NCBI GenBank assembly: GCA_017642935.1
Contig: JAEPOK010000003.1
Coordinates: 1 to 64,000 of the forward strand
From: Hyphomicrobiales bacterium
GTDB taxonomy: Bacteria > Pseudomonadota > Alphaproteobacteria > Rhizobiales > MH13
Reading direction: 5' to 3'
DNA: 64,000 nucleotides
Shown: piece after piece, positions 18,004-26,606 of the stretch
Layout: every line of letters begins with the position of its first letter
Numbering within the stretch: the first letter of the stretch is position 1
The notes under the pieces: generated by a model
What the model saw: the letters and a program-made list of their open reading frames with translations, nothing else
Databases searched by the model: none
Told to the model about the DNA's origin: nothing
Made by a program: the position numbers and the translations under genes

Positions 18004-18791
18004 AGGTCGGAGACGGGCGGCGGCGTCGCTTCGATGGCCAGAAGAAAACGCTGCAAGACATCGTCGAGCACCGGCGCGTTGGTGCCAAAATCGTGCAACG
18101 GGATGTTGGCCAACGCACGCGCATCGATGGTCGAGCCTTCGCCGTCATCGGCGATCCGCATGGCGATGTCGTGTTCGACCAGGAGCAGCGAGCCAGGCAC
18201 GCTGAACTCGGCCTCAAAACTCAGACCGTTTTCGGTGTCGAGACGTGCCAGTTCCCATCCGGTGGAGGCGGCAAACGCCTCCAGCACCTCAGCCACATGC
18301 CAGCCGGGCCGCTCGACATAGGCGGTGGTGAGATCAGGATGGGCAAGGCGCAGCCGAATGCGATCGCCGGGCGAGGCTGCATCCAACGGCAGTTGGGCTG
18401 CTTCGCTATTGCCCTCCTGGCCAAGGATCTCAAACTGAGGCGGGTTGTTCACATTGGTGGCAAGGTCGGGATAGCTTGGCGTTTGGGTGACGATGTAGGT
18501 GAGCGCCGTCACGCTGACCAAAACCGGAAGCGACCAGATCAGGGCCAGCGTGGCGTCGGCGGTGCCAAGCCCGGTGTTCGCCCAGATGTAGTTGAGGCTG
18601 TAGATCGCCAGCGCCAACGCGACTGTCCCCAGGGTCGCAGATGCAGCCAGCCCAACCAGCGCGCCGGGTAGTGTCACGACGCCGGCACCGGCCAAGGCGA
18701 CCGCCGCCAGTAATGTCATCAAGGACAAGGCGGCCAGTACGCGGGCGCGGCGCGGAGCGTTGAACGGTCGTCTGATGGGGCGAAAGCGCAT
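18000..18791 (-). CDS. DUF1499 membrane protein
   Basis: This is a 263-residue protein. Three or four hydrophobic helices (about 20-110) are followed by a DUF1499 domain. The domain shows TNVNNPPQFEIL, AYVERPGWHVAEVLEAFAA, GWELARLD and the tail pattern of DIAMRIADDGEGSTIDARA then DFGTNAPVLDDVLQRFL. ATG 18791 was chosen because the long upstream frame is out of character. Function is unknown. It faces the MBL-fold gene, with shared stop bases. Confidence 0.82.
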   Translation of the reverse strand: MRFRPIRRPFNAPRRARVLAALSLMTLLAAVALAGAGVVTLPGALVGLAASATLGTVALALAIYSLNYIWANTGLGTADATLALIWSLPVLVSVTALTYIVTQTPSYPDLATNVNNPPQFEILGQEGNSEAAQLPLDAASPGDRIRLRLAHPDLTTAYVERPGWHVAEVLEAFAASTGWELARLDTENGLSFEAEFSVPGSLLLVEHDIAMRIADDGEGSTIDARALANIPLHDFGTNAPVLDDVLQRFLLAIEATPPPVSDL

Positions 18792-19023
18792 GGCGCGTGT
18801 TGGCCTGAAACGATGCGGGAGGAGGCGATACCGGCGCGAGCTATGCCGAGAATCACTGCTTTGGGCAAGCGCTGCGGCGTTGTTGCACTCTGGTTGACGG
18901 AATTTTGCGCCTTTGCGTGGCCGCTGCCATGGTTTGGCCGCAAGATGATGAGAGCTGACCGACGCGCTGCACCGAAGGTGTAGCGTTTTCTTTTTTTCAC
19001 CTGAACAAAGGACTGAGAACCTA

Positions 19024-19260
19024 GTGACCCTTGCCACCTCCGGTGCAGACCAATTCAACGACACTTCGTACAGCACCGACGCAACGCCTGCCGTCAAGAC
19101 GGCCTTTGATTGCGATATCTTGACCCTTGCCCGCGACGCCAATGCCCATGCCAAAGGCGCCCGCACCAAAGCTGCTGACCAGCGTGATCCGCTGGATGCG
19201 CTTTACAAGCCACTGGGCAACAAAGATGTCGCCTGCGTTCTGAAGGCGGTGGGGCGCTAA
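19024..19260 (+). CDS. Small hypothetical protein
   Basis: This 78-residue frame begins with GTG 19024, with AAAGGA eleven bases upstream, and reads SGADQFNDTSYSTDAT, CDILTLARDANAHAKGA and DPLDALYKPLGNKDVACVL. It is soluble and has two Cys. It lies in an otherwise empty gap and has reasonable codon use, but I do not recognise a family. It could be a real short gene or a chance frame. Confidence 0.5.
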   Translation: MTLATSGADQFNDTSYSTDATPAVKTAFDCDILTLARDANAHAKGARTKAADQRDPLDALYKPLGNKDVACVLKAVGR

Positions 19261-19281
19261 ACCCCTCAATCTCATATGCGA

Positions 19282-19899
19282 TTACGGATAAAGGCGGGTG
19301 CTCGTCCAAGACGCATCCGCCTTTTGCCGTTCAAAGACCACCCGGTCGTGCAGGCGAAATTCGCCGTCCTGCCAGAGCTCAAAAATCTGCGGTTCCAGTT
19401 GAAACCCCGACCAGTGCGGCGGACGCGGCACCGGCTTGCCGGTTTCATCATCGGCGCCATACTGCTCGGTGAGGTCAGCGACCCGCCTGCGCAACGCATC
19501 GTTTGTCTCCAGCGGGCTTGATTGCTTGGAGGCCCAAGCGCCGATGCGGCTGCCGCGTGGGCGGCTGGCGAAATAGGCATCGGCCGTTGCATCGCTGACT
19601 TGGGCAATCGAACCGCGCACGCGGACCTGGCGCCGCAGGGTTTTCCAATGAAAACACAATGCCGCCTTTTTGGCGCCAAGAAGCTCTTCCCCTTTGGTGC
19701 TGGTTAGATTTGTGTAGAAAACAAACCCCGCTTGCGCCACCGCCTTGACCAAAACGATCCGCGCATTGGGCAGCCCTTCGGCATCGACCGTGGCGAGCGT
19801 CGCGGAATTGGGATCGTTGGGTTCGGACGCGCTGGCATCGGCCAGCCAGGCGTCAAAAACAGCGTAGGGATCAGGCGCGTTCAGGAATTCGGTGCTCAT
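19282..19899 (-). CDS. pdxH: Pyridoxine/pyridoxamine 5'-phosphate oxidase
   Basis: The 205-residue FMN enzyme oxidises PNP or PMP to pyridoxal phosphate, the last step of vitamin B6 synthesis and salvage. The sequence carries NSATLATVDAEGLPNARIVLVK, FYTNLTSTKGEEL, FHWKTLRRQVRVRG, SRIGAWASKQSS and the C-terminal HDRVVFER. ATG 19899 has GGGAAG upstream; the frame's further extension is not family sequence. It is divergent from the lipoprotein gene. Confidence 0.95.
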   Translation of the reverse strand: MSTEFLNAPDPYAVFDAWLADASASEPNDPNSATLATVDAEGLPNARIVLVKAVAQAGFVFYTNLTSTKGEELLGAKKAALCFHWKTLRRQVRVRGSIAQVSDATADAYFASRPRGSRIGAWASKQSSPLETNDALRRRVADLTEQYGADDETGKPVPRPPHWSGFQLEPQIFELWQDGEFRLHDRVVFERQKADASWTSTRLYP

Positions 19900-20059
19900 T
19901 AACACTTCCCACAGGCTTTGGTGGAACACTAGACCATGGCTGATGTCGCCTGTTCGTGCGGCATTGTCCAGCGAGATGGGACATGCGCGACGGGGAGCTA
20001 TCGTCGCATGTCTTGATGCAAGGCCCGCCCAGTGTGTGCGTAATAGGGGGCGCCCGGTC

Positions 20060-20653
20060 ATGGTGAACCAAATCAATATGCGTGTGAGCGCAGCACCTTT
20101 ACGGCTTGTTGCAGTGGGCGGTTTAGCGCTTGCCCTGAGCGGTTGTGCGAGCGTGTCCGTGCCGTTTGGCAACGTGTTCGGTGCCAAACCTGAGCCTTTG
20201 CACACCGCATCCATCGACACGACCGATACTGACTCTGAACCCTCCGTCGATGCGCCGATGCCGCCGGAGCTTTCCGCCGTTGCGCCCGTTGCGCCGGCAG
20301 CGCCAAGCGAGCCGTCTGAGCGCCCGGCCGATGATCTTATCGCCAGCCTGCCGAGCGAAAGCGAGCCGCGGGTGACGCTGACGCAGGCCGATCTTAATGC
20401 GATGGGCCGCGCACTCACCCATGTTCTCTCTACGGACGAGGATGCAGGCACCTTTTCCTGGTCGCACGAGGCGACTGGCCGATCTGGCCTGATGACACCG
20501 TTCCGTCAGCTAAGTTCATCGAGCCAAGGCGCCTGCCGCGTCGTCAGCGTGGAAATCACCGACAATGGCAAGGACACGATCTTGCTTGCCGACGCCTGCA
20601 TGCAGAACGGGTCGTGGGTGTTCGTGACCCCACGCGCCGGTCAAGTTCTTTAA
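20060..20653 (+). CDS. Outer-membrane lipoprotein, RT0821/Lpp0805-like surface protein
   Basis: The 197-residue protein has a lipobox (GGLALALSGC), with Cys as the lipidation site at about residue 29. A Pro/Ser/Ala-rich spacer follows to about residue 90. The C-terminal domain has ALTHVLSTDEDAGTFSWSHEATG, GACRVVSVEI and DACMQNGSWVFV, resembling the 17-kDa surface-antigen type family. The pdxH - lipoprotein - DnaJ order, as I recall, is common in Hyphomicrobiales. ATG 20078 is an alternative start. Confidence 0.78.
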   Translation: MVNQINMRVSAAPLRLVAVGGLALALSGCASVSVPFGNVFGAKPEPLHTASIDTTDTDSEPSVDAPMPPELSAVAPVAPAAPSEPSERPADDLIASLPSESEPRVTLTQADLNAMGRALTHVLSTDEDAGTFSWSHEATGRSGLMTPFRQLSSSSQGACRVVSVEITDNGKDTILLADACMQNGSWVFVTPRAGQVL

Positions 20654-20710
20654 GGCTGGCTTTTAGGCATAAAAACCTATCGGTGCTGGTAATCGGCGCC
20701 CTGCACACTT

Positions 20711-20752
20711 ACATACCGGCAGAATTCGTTTCTCCCCCCGCAACCGGTATGT
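20711..20752 (+). promoter_or_regulatory. 9-bp inverted repeat in the leader of the DnaJ-type gene
   Basis: ACATACCGG (20711-20719) pairs with CCGGTATGT (20744-20752), with a 24-nt spacer. The right arm ends 16 nt before the ATG. It is not the CIRCE sequence. It could be an operator or a leader RNA hairpin near the ribosome site. Confidence 0.45.
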
Positions 20753-20768
20753 CCGAGTTTGGTGATTC

Positions 20769-21830
20769 ATGCGTGACCCGTATTCCGTTCTTGGTGTGAC
20801 CAAAGGCGCGGACAGCGCGGCGATCAAGTCCGCGTACCGCAAGCTCGCCAAGAAGTACCATCCCGATCAAAACCCCGATGACCCCAAGGCCAAAGAGCGC
20901 TTTGCCGAGGTTTCGTCGGCCTATGATATCGTCGGTGACGATGAAAAACGCCGAGCGTTCGATCGCGGCGAAATCGATGCCGAAGGCAATCCGACTATGG
21001 CTGGCTTTAACCCGTTCGGTGGTGGCGGGCGGTCACGTGCCCAAGGCGGAGCCAACCCGGCGTTTGAAGACCTTTTTGCGACCTTCACGCAGGGCCGCGG
21101 CCCCAACTATCGCAGCGCTGGATTCTCCTCCGGCGGCGGTTCAGCGGAAGACATTTTGAAATCCATGTTTGGCGGCGGTGGCCCGGACATGGGCGGCATG
21201 GGCGGCGCCGGAATGGGTGCCGACCCGCGTATGGGTGGTGCCGGTATGGGCGGACCCGGAATGGGTGGCGCTGGCATGGGTGGTCAGGCCCGGCGGCAGC
21301 CACGCCCGGCCAAGGGCGACGATATCAAAGCGACCGCCCGCGTGACCCTGGAAGAGGTGTTGGCTGGCGACAAGGTTCAGGTTTCGCTGCCCGGACAAGG
21401 CGCGGTGAAGATCGCCCTGCCTGAAGGCGTTGAAGACGGTCAGACGATCCGCCTTAAGGGCAAAGGCAAAGCCTCGGCGACCGGCGGCAAGCTAGGTGAT
21501 GCTCTGGTGACGGTGAAGTACGCTTCGCATCCGAGCTTCAAAACCGATGGCAGCACGTTGTTGATGGAGCTGCCGGTAACGCTGGATGAGGCGGTTCTTG
21601 GCGCGCGCATCAGCGTCGAAACACTCGATGGCAAGGTGGCACTCACCCTGCCAGAAAACGCGCAATCAGGACGGACCATGCGGCTGAAGGAACGTGGCCT
21701 GCCGACCAAAGGCGGCAAACGCGGCGACCTCTTGATCAAAGTGCTGATCAAGCTGCCCGAAGAAGGCGACGAGGCGCTCGCCGCGCTGATGAAGCGTTGG
21801 CGCACCGACGGTCGTTACACGGTGCGGTAG
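20769..21830 (+). CDS. DnaJ/CbpA-type co-chaperone without zinc finger
   Basis: The 353-residue protein has a J domain (residues 1-65) with the HPD motif in KKYHPDQNP, which stimulates DnaK ATPase. A Gly-rich region follows (about 70-175) with a Gly-Met repeat (GAGMGG type units). The two C-terminal substrate-binding beta domains run from about 180 to 350 (VTLEEVLAGDKVQVSLPGQG, LPVTLDEAVLGARISVETLDG). The CxxCxGxG zinc repeats of true DnaJ are absent, so it is type B (CbpA-like). It ends 7 nt from the convergent phytochrome gene. Confidence 0.9.
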   Translation: MRDPYSVLGVTKGADSAAIKSAYRKLAKKYHPDQNPDDPKAKERFAEVSSAYDIVGDDEKRRAFDRGEIDAEGNPTMAGFNPFGGGGRSRAQGGANPAFEDLFATFTQGRGPNYRSAGFSSGGGSAEDILKSMFGGGGPDMGGMGGAGMGADPRMGGAGMGGPGMGGAGMGGQARRQPRPAKGDDIKATARVTLEEVLAGDKVQVSLPGQGAVKIALPEGVEDGQTIRLKGKGKASATGGKLGDALVTVKYASHPSFKTDGSTLLMELPVTLDEAVLGARISVETLDGKVALTLPENAQSGRTMRLKERGLPTKGGKRGDLLIKVLIKLPEEGDEALAALMKRWRTDGRYTVR

Positions 21831-21837
21831 CTTCCCG

Positions 21838-24405
21838 TTACGCGGGTAGCGTTTGGGCGAGGACCGCGCGCAAGCCGGCGTCGGTGTAGGGTTTGGTGAG
21901 GACCAGTTTTTCGCGCAACGCATTGGGCATATCAGCTGAATCCCCATAGCCGCTGGCAAAGACGAACGGGATCGACCGCGCCTCCAAGGCTTCGGCGACT
22001 GGTATGCTGGTTTCATCACCAAGATTGATGTCCAGTAGCGCCACCCGAGGCGGAGCCTTGTCCAGCGAGGTCAGTGCCGCGTCGACTGTGCTCGCGACGG
22101 TTACCTGATCAAATCCAAGACCGAGCAGCGTATCTTCCGCGTCCATGGCGATGACCACATTGTCTTCGACGAGCAAGACATGCCCCTCGAACGTCGTTGC
22201 ATCGACCGTGGTCTCGACCATGTCTTGCTTGCGTGGTGCCACCGGTGAGGTGTCCTCGGTGACAAAACGGCCGGGCACCAGAAAGTTGGCGCGTACGCCC
22301 GTGACGGCATAATCGATGGTTGCCTCGCCTTGCAGTTCGAACGGAATGGACCGTTCGATAATGGTCGAACCGAAGCCGCGCCGGCTCGGTGCCTTGACCG
22401 GCGGGCCGCCTTTTTCGCTCCAATCGACGACCAACGAGCCGGTGTCATCGATCTGCCAATCGATATTGATTTGGCCGCGACTGTCCGACAGCGCGCCATA
22501 TTTGGCCGAGTTGGTCACCATCTCATGGAAAACGAGCGCCATGGTGGTGAACGACTGCGGATCGAGAAGCACCCGCGGGCCATCGAAGCGCACCCGTTTG
22601 GCTTTGTCGCCAAGGTAGGCCTCGACCTCGTTCTCCAGCATGGCTTTCAAGCTGGTCGGCGACCATTGGTCGTTCGTGAGTTGATCATGGGCTCGGGCCA
22701 GTGCCTGGATACGACCGCCAACTTCGGAGGCGAATTCCGCTACCGTGGAGCTGCCGTCGCCCGTCTGCGCGACGATGCCGCGCACCAAGGTCAGTATGTT
22801 GCGGACCCGGTGGTTGAGCTCGGCGATCAGAAGGTCCTGCGTGGCTTGCGCCTGCTCACGCACCTTGTTGCTTTCATCGACGGAACGAAGAATGACCTCG
22901 AGCAGTGTGGTGCGCAGCGACTCAGCCAGCTCCAACTCCGTGGGGGACCAAGGCTGTGATTTGCCGCGCACCATTTCGCGCCAGGCATCAAAGCTCTTGC
23001 GTGGCGTGAGCCGGACACCATTCGGCCCCAGCTCAACTGGTTTGTCCGGGTTACCGGCCCAGGTCACCGAGCGCGCCACCTCACCACGGGTCAGAACGAG
23101 ATAGTCGCGCGGTTTGCGCGAAACCGGGATGGCAAGAATACCTGCAACACGATCAACGTAATCGCTGGCCGGTTCGTGGTGGGCTGCCAAATTGTCGGTG
23201 GCGTAAATTCGGCTCGCGCCGGTCTGGTTGAGGAATCGAACCAGGCCCTGCATGTCCTCCTGAGTCAGCCCGCGGCCGGTGGCGGCAAACGCGCCGTCCA
23301 CCCAAATCGACGCACCATCGGCTGCGATGACATCCTGAAAACTGTCAATCAGCGACTCAAGGTTTTCAAACACTGACCCCTGCACGGAGATTGTCGCCAT
23401 CAGCCTGTCGTGGACGGCGCGGCCATCGCGTTCGATGTGTGAGCGTTCGCGGCGCTCGCGGTTGGCCAGTTCCAGCGAGAACATCTGGCCGAACAATTCC
23501 GCGATGGTCCGCCGCTCAAAGCCAACCACTTTTGGACTGAAATTGTGGCAGGCGAACAGGCCCCAAAGCTCGCCATCGACGATGATGGAAATCGACATGG
23601 AGGCGGCCACACCCATGTTGCGCAGATATTCCAGGTGGATGGGTGATACAGCCCGCAGCGTGCTCATGGATAGATCGAGCGGTTCGCCTTCTGGCGAGAT
23701 GTCGGGCACGATTGGCGCGGTCGCACCGTCAACATCGGCAATGATCCGCAACGGGTTGCGCAGATAGAGCGCGCGTGCTTGTTTGGGAATGTCCGAGGCC
23801 GGATATCGAAGGCCGAGAAAGCTTTCCACGCCTGCACCGCACGCATCGGCGATCACCTCGCCGCTATCGTCGGGCAAAAACCGATAGACCATGACGCGAT
23901 CGAACTCAGTGACGAAGCGCACCTGGCGCGCCGCCTGTGTGAAGAACCGGTCCATTCGCTCTTGTTGGGCGAGCTTGGCCATCATCGAGCGGACCATCGG
24001 CACCGCATCGAGCGCCGTGTCGTCTTGGGTCGGCTCGAACTCAATGACGATCAGATCATCGGAGAGATGGACCGCCACGTCGAAACGGCGATCATCGCCA
24101 AAAAGATCAAGCGCAAACAGGCGTTCGTTGATACCAGCGATCTGGAGCCATTGCAGGCGGTTGCGAAGATCGTGGATCGCCCCGTCCGTCAGAACTTCGG
24201 AGGCCTGCAATCCCAGAAGCGCGTCGGCCGACTTATCGCAGACCTCTCCGATGTTCGCGGAAGCACGCGCAATGATCCAATCCGCGGACACCGCCAAAAG
24301 GTAGCCGAAAGCCTGGACGGCGCCCGACAAATGGATCGGCTCACGGTCGCAATTGGTGATGTCGACCGCTTGCTCCTCGGGGCGCGAGGACGGAGAATTT
24401 TTCAT
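21838..24405 (-). CDS. Bacteriophytochrome HWE histidine kinase with C-terminal receiver
   Basis: This 855-residue red/far-red light sensor has PAS, GAF and PHY domains, an HWE kinase and a REC domain. Cys19 in DITNCDREP fits the biliverdin attachment site. GAF shows PASDIP (202-207) and SPIHLEYL with the pocket His; PHY shows WGLFACHNFSP and the tongue motif PRKSFDAW (about 468-475). The kinase has ELNHRVRN with His532 and the WxE motif in DWSEKGG. The REC domain has LVEDN, the phospho-acceptor Asp in LLDINLG and a KPY end. No heme oxygenase or separate regulator gene adjoins it. Confidence 0.93.
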   Translation of the reverse strand: MKNSPSSRPEEQAVDITNCDREPIHLSGAVQAFGYLLAVSADWIIARASANIGEVCDKSADALLGLQASEVLTDGAIHDLRNRLQWLQIAGINERLFALDLFGDDRRFDVAVHLSDDLIVIEFEPTQDDTALDAVPMVRSMMAKLAQQERMDRFFTQAARQVRFVTEFDRVMVYRFLPDDSGEVIADACGAGVESFLGLRYPASDIPKQARALYLRNPLRIIADVDGATAPIVPDISPEGEPLDLSMSTLRAVSPIHLEYLRNMGVAASMSISIIVDGELWGLFACHNFSPKVVGFERRTIAELFGQMFSLELANRERRERSHIERDGRAVHDRLMATISVQGSVFENLESLIDSFQDVIAADGASIWVDGAFAATGRGLTQEDMQGLVRFLNQTGASRIYATDNLAAHHEPASDYVDRVAGILAIPVSRKPRDYLVLTRGEVARSVTWAGNPDKPVELGPNGVRLTPRKSFDAWREMVRGKSQPWSPTELELAESLRTTLLEVILRSVDESNKVREQAQATQDLLIAELNHRVRNILTLVRGIVAQTGDGSSTVAEFASEVGGRIQALARAHDQLTNDQWSPTSLKAMLENEVEAYLGDKAKRVRFDGPRVLLDPQSFTTMALVFHEMVTNSAKYGALSDSRGQINIDWQIDDTGSLVVDWSEKGGPPVKAPSRRGFGSTIIERSIPFELQGEATIDYAVTGVRANFLVPGRFVTEDTSPVAPRKQDMVETTVDATTFEGHVLLVEDNVVIAMDAEDTLLGLGFDQVTVASTVDAALTSLDKAPPRVALLDINLGDETSIPVAEALEARSIPFVFASGYGDSADMPNALREKLVLTKPYTDAGLRAVLAQTLPA

Positions 24406-24748
24406 GGACTTGGTACAAGGCCGCTAAGCTGGGAAACCGACAAGACCCTATGGGTTCGCGATCAACCCGTCCATAATCTAAGTTAAATAAAGTCGAATGC
24501 GCAAAACCGGTTTATCCCGCTTTTTACTTGCTAAGCCGACACGCAAATTTGCATGAAAATACTCGTTCAGCGTTTTCTGGGCTTTGGTTCGCCAAGAACA
24601 CCGTGGCCGCGCACCCTTGATCCTTGGCAAAGGTTGATCCCGCCAAGGCGGCTATGACACTGTCGTTACGCGCATAAGATGCGCACCGGGCCGCCCTCAC
24701 CTGCAAGAATAACAAGCGGCGGCCAACGACCAAGTCCGGGGGACCTGC
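24406..24748. other. 343-nt divergent intergenic region
   Basis: This separates the phytochrome gene (leftward) from the deacetylase-family gene (rightward) and must hold both promoters. The part near 24475-24560 is AT-rich. I see no RNA gene, clear operator or coding frame. Confidence 0.5.
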
Positions 24749-25681
24749 ATGCACCAGACGCTCTACCTGTCGCACCCGTCCTATCTGGACCATGCGACAC
24801 CGACCGGGCACCCGGAACGACCGGACCGCATTCGCGCCATCGACAGGGCGTTGGAGGCCGAGGCGTTCATGTGCCTGGACCGTGACGTCGCACCCTGGGG
24901 CACGCTCGATCAGGTCGCGCTGGCGCATCCGCTCAACTACGCCACCGATATCCGCGATGCCTGCCCCGATGAAGGTTTGGTTCGGATCGACGCCGACACA
25001 ACCGTGTCGCCGGGAACATGGGAAGCGGCCATGCGCGCCGTTGGCGCCGCCTGTCAGGCCGTCGATGAAGTGATGACGCGCAAGGTCAAAAACGCGTTCT
25101 CCGCCTCGCGTCCACCCGGACACCATGCCGAATATGCCCAATCGATGGGGTTTTGTTTTTTCAACAATGCTGCCATCGCCGCGCGGCACGCCAAGGCCGA
25201 GCATGGCGCAGAGCGCGTGGCGATCATCGATTTCGATGTTCATCACGGCAATGGCACGCAGGATATTCTCTGGAACGACCCGTCGATTATGTACGCCTCG
25301 ACCCATCAGGCACCGCTTTATCCGGGGACAGGCGCGGTGATCGAGACCGGTGAGCACGACACGATCGTCAACGCGCCGCTGGCCTCCGGCGATGGCGCTG
25401 AGCAGTTCAACGAGGCGTTCGTAGAAGTGCTGTTGCCGCGTTTGCACGCGTTCAAGCCCGACCTGGTGATCATCTCCGCCGGCTTTGATATGCATTCACG
25501 CGATCCGCTGGCCAACATCCATCTACACGAGCCGGACTTTGTTTGGGTGACGGAAAAACTGATGAAGCTTGCCGAAGCGACAGCCGGCGGGCGCGTGGTT
25601 TCCCTGCTCGAAGGCGGCTACGATCTTCAAGGCTTGTCACGGTCGGTCGCGGCGCACGTATCGACGCTTATGCAGGCCTAA
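24749..25681 (+). CDS. Histone-deacetylase-family (AcuC/APAH-like) hydrolase
   Basis: The 310-residue zinc amidohydrolase belongs to the arginase-deacetylase fold. It has SRPPGHHAE with the catalytic His pair, IDFDVHHGNGTQ with two zinc ligands, ISAGFDMHSRDPL with the third zinc Asp, and LEGGYD. Bacterial members deacylate acetylated lysines or acetylpolyamines; the substrate is not evident here. GGGGA precedes the ATG. It is followed at 78 nt by xseB, a common order in rhizobia. Confidence 0.9.
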   Translation: MHQTLYLSHPSYLDHATPTGHPERPDRIRAIDRALEAEAFMCLDRDVAPWGTLDQVALAHPLNYATDIRDACPDEGLVRIDADTTVSPGTWEAAMRAVGAACQAVDEVMTRKVKNAFSASRPPGHHAEYAQSMGFCFFNNAAIAARHAKAEHGAERVAIIDFDVHHGNGTQDILWNDPSIMYASTHQAPLYPGTGAVIETGEHDTIVNAPLASGDGAEQFNEAFVEVLLPRLHAFKPDLVIISAGFDMHSRDPLANIHLHEPDFVWVTEKLMKLAEATAGGRVVSLLEGGYDLQGLSRSVAAHVSTLMQA

Positions 25682-25759
25682 TTTGGCCTTCACCACCGGT
25701 TGCTCTTGACCTAGCGCGCCCGATCCCGCCACGCTTTTGGGCAGTAACAGGAGCGCATC

Positions 25760-26008
25760 ATGAGCGAATCGGACGAAAACTCCGTCGACAGCCTGACCTT
25801 TGAGACCGCGATGGCGGAGCTTGAGCGCATCGTCGATCGGCTGGAGCGCGGCGAGGTGGCGCTGGAGGATTCCATTGCGATCTACGAGCGTGGCGAAGCC
25901 CTGAAAGGCCGCTGCGAAGCCCTGCTGAAAGCCGCCGAAGAACGGGTGGAAAAAATCCGCCTGTCCTCAACCGGCGAGCCGGCAGGCACAGAGCCGCTTG
26001 ATTCCTAA
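25760..26008 (+). CDS. xseB: Exodeoxyribonuclease VII small subunit
   Basis: The 82-residue protein has the family core [49 protein letters not shown], a helical hairpin that coats the XseA large subunit in a nuclease degrading single-stranded DNA. Length is normal. The start has GGAG upstream. xseA is not in the window, as is usual. Confidence 0.93.
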   Translation: MSESDENSVDSLTFETAMAELERIVDRLERGEVALEDSIAIYERGEALKGRCEALLKAAEERVEKIRLSSTGEPAGTEPLDS

Positions 26009-26029
26009 CCCATGACGGGACGCTGACCC

Positions 26030-26473
26030 TTGCTTGGACCGTTCGCGCTGTTTTGCGGGGTGGTCATTCTGGCCGGCTGGTTCTTTCTGATCCGCGATTG
26101 GCTGGCTAGCGCCAACTGGTCGTCGGTGCGCGGCACGGTGCGCGGCGTTGATGTGGCGGCCATGCAATCCACCGACCCGCTGCGCCCTTGGAAGCAGGTG
26201 GAGGGTTTCCGGGCCATCATTCGCTATGCCTATGAGGTGGACGAGCAGACCTATGTGGGCGAGCGGTTTTCGGCGACGCGTGACCCGTTCTTTGCCACCG
26301 AAGCCGACGCCAACGCCTTTTTGCAGCGCTTTCCGCTTCGCTCGCAGGTGAGCGTGCGCATCGATCCGCGCAATCCAAAGCAATCCTTGCTGCAACGACG
26401 CCTGTCGCCCGCCGATGCCCTGCCAGGCTATCTCGGGCTCGGCTGCCTGATGGTGGGACTGCTTCTGCTCTAG
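26030..26473 (+). CDS. DUF3592-like membrane protein
   Basis: The 147-residue protein has one N-terminal membrane helix (FALFCGVVILAGWFFLI), an extramembrane beta-rich core (IIRYAYEVDEQTYVGERFSAT..., VRIDPRNPKQSLL) and a C-terminal helix (LGCLMVGLLLL). That layout is DUF3592. Start is TTG 26030 with GGGA nine bases upstream; the only upstream in-frame ATG is closed by a stop. It lies 21 nt after xseB and is probably co-transcribed. Confidence 0.72.
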   Translation: MLGPFALFCGVVILAGWFFLIRDWLASANWSSVRGTVRGVDVAAMQSTDPLRPWKQVEGFRAIIRYAYEVDEQTYVGERFSATRDPFFATEADANAFLQRFPLRSQVSVRIDPRNPKQSLLQRRLSPADALPGYLGLGCLMVGLLLL

Positions 26474-26606
26474 GCTGAATCACGAACGATCTGCCGTCCA
26501 ATGTCACAAAAACTTTGACAGTGTGTCGTGCCGCCAGCGCATCGACAGCGGCCTGTGCCAGCCCTACCTTTCTGCCAACGTTCTCCTTCACGAAAGGTCC
26601 AGGCCA

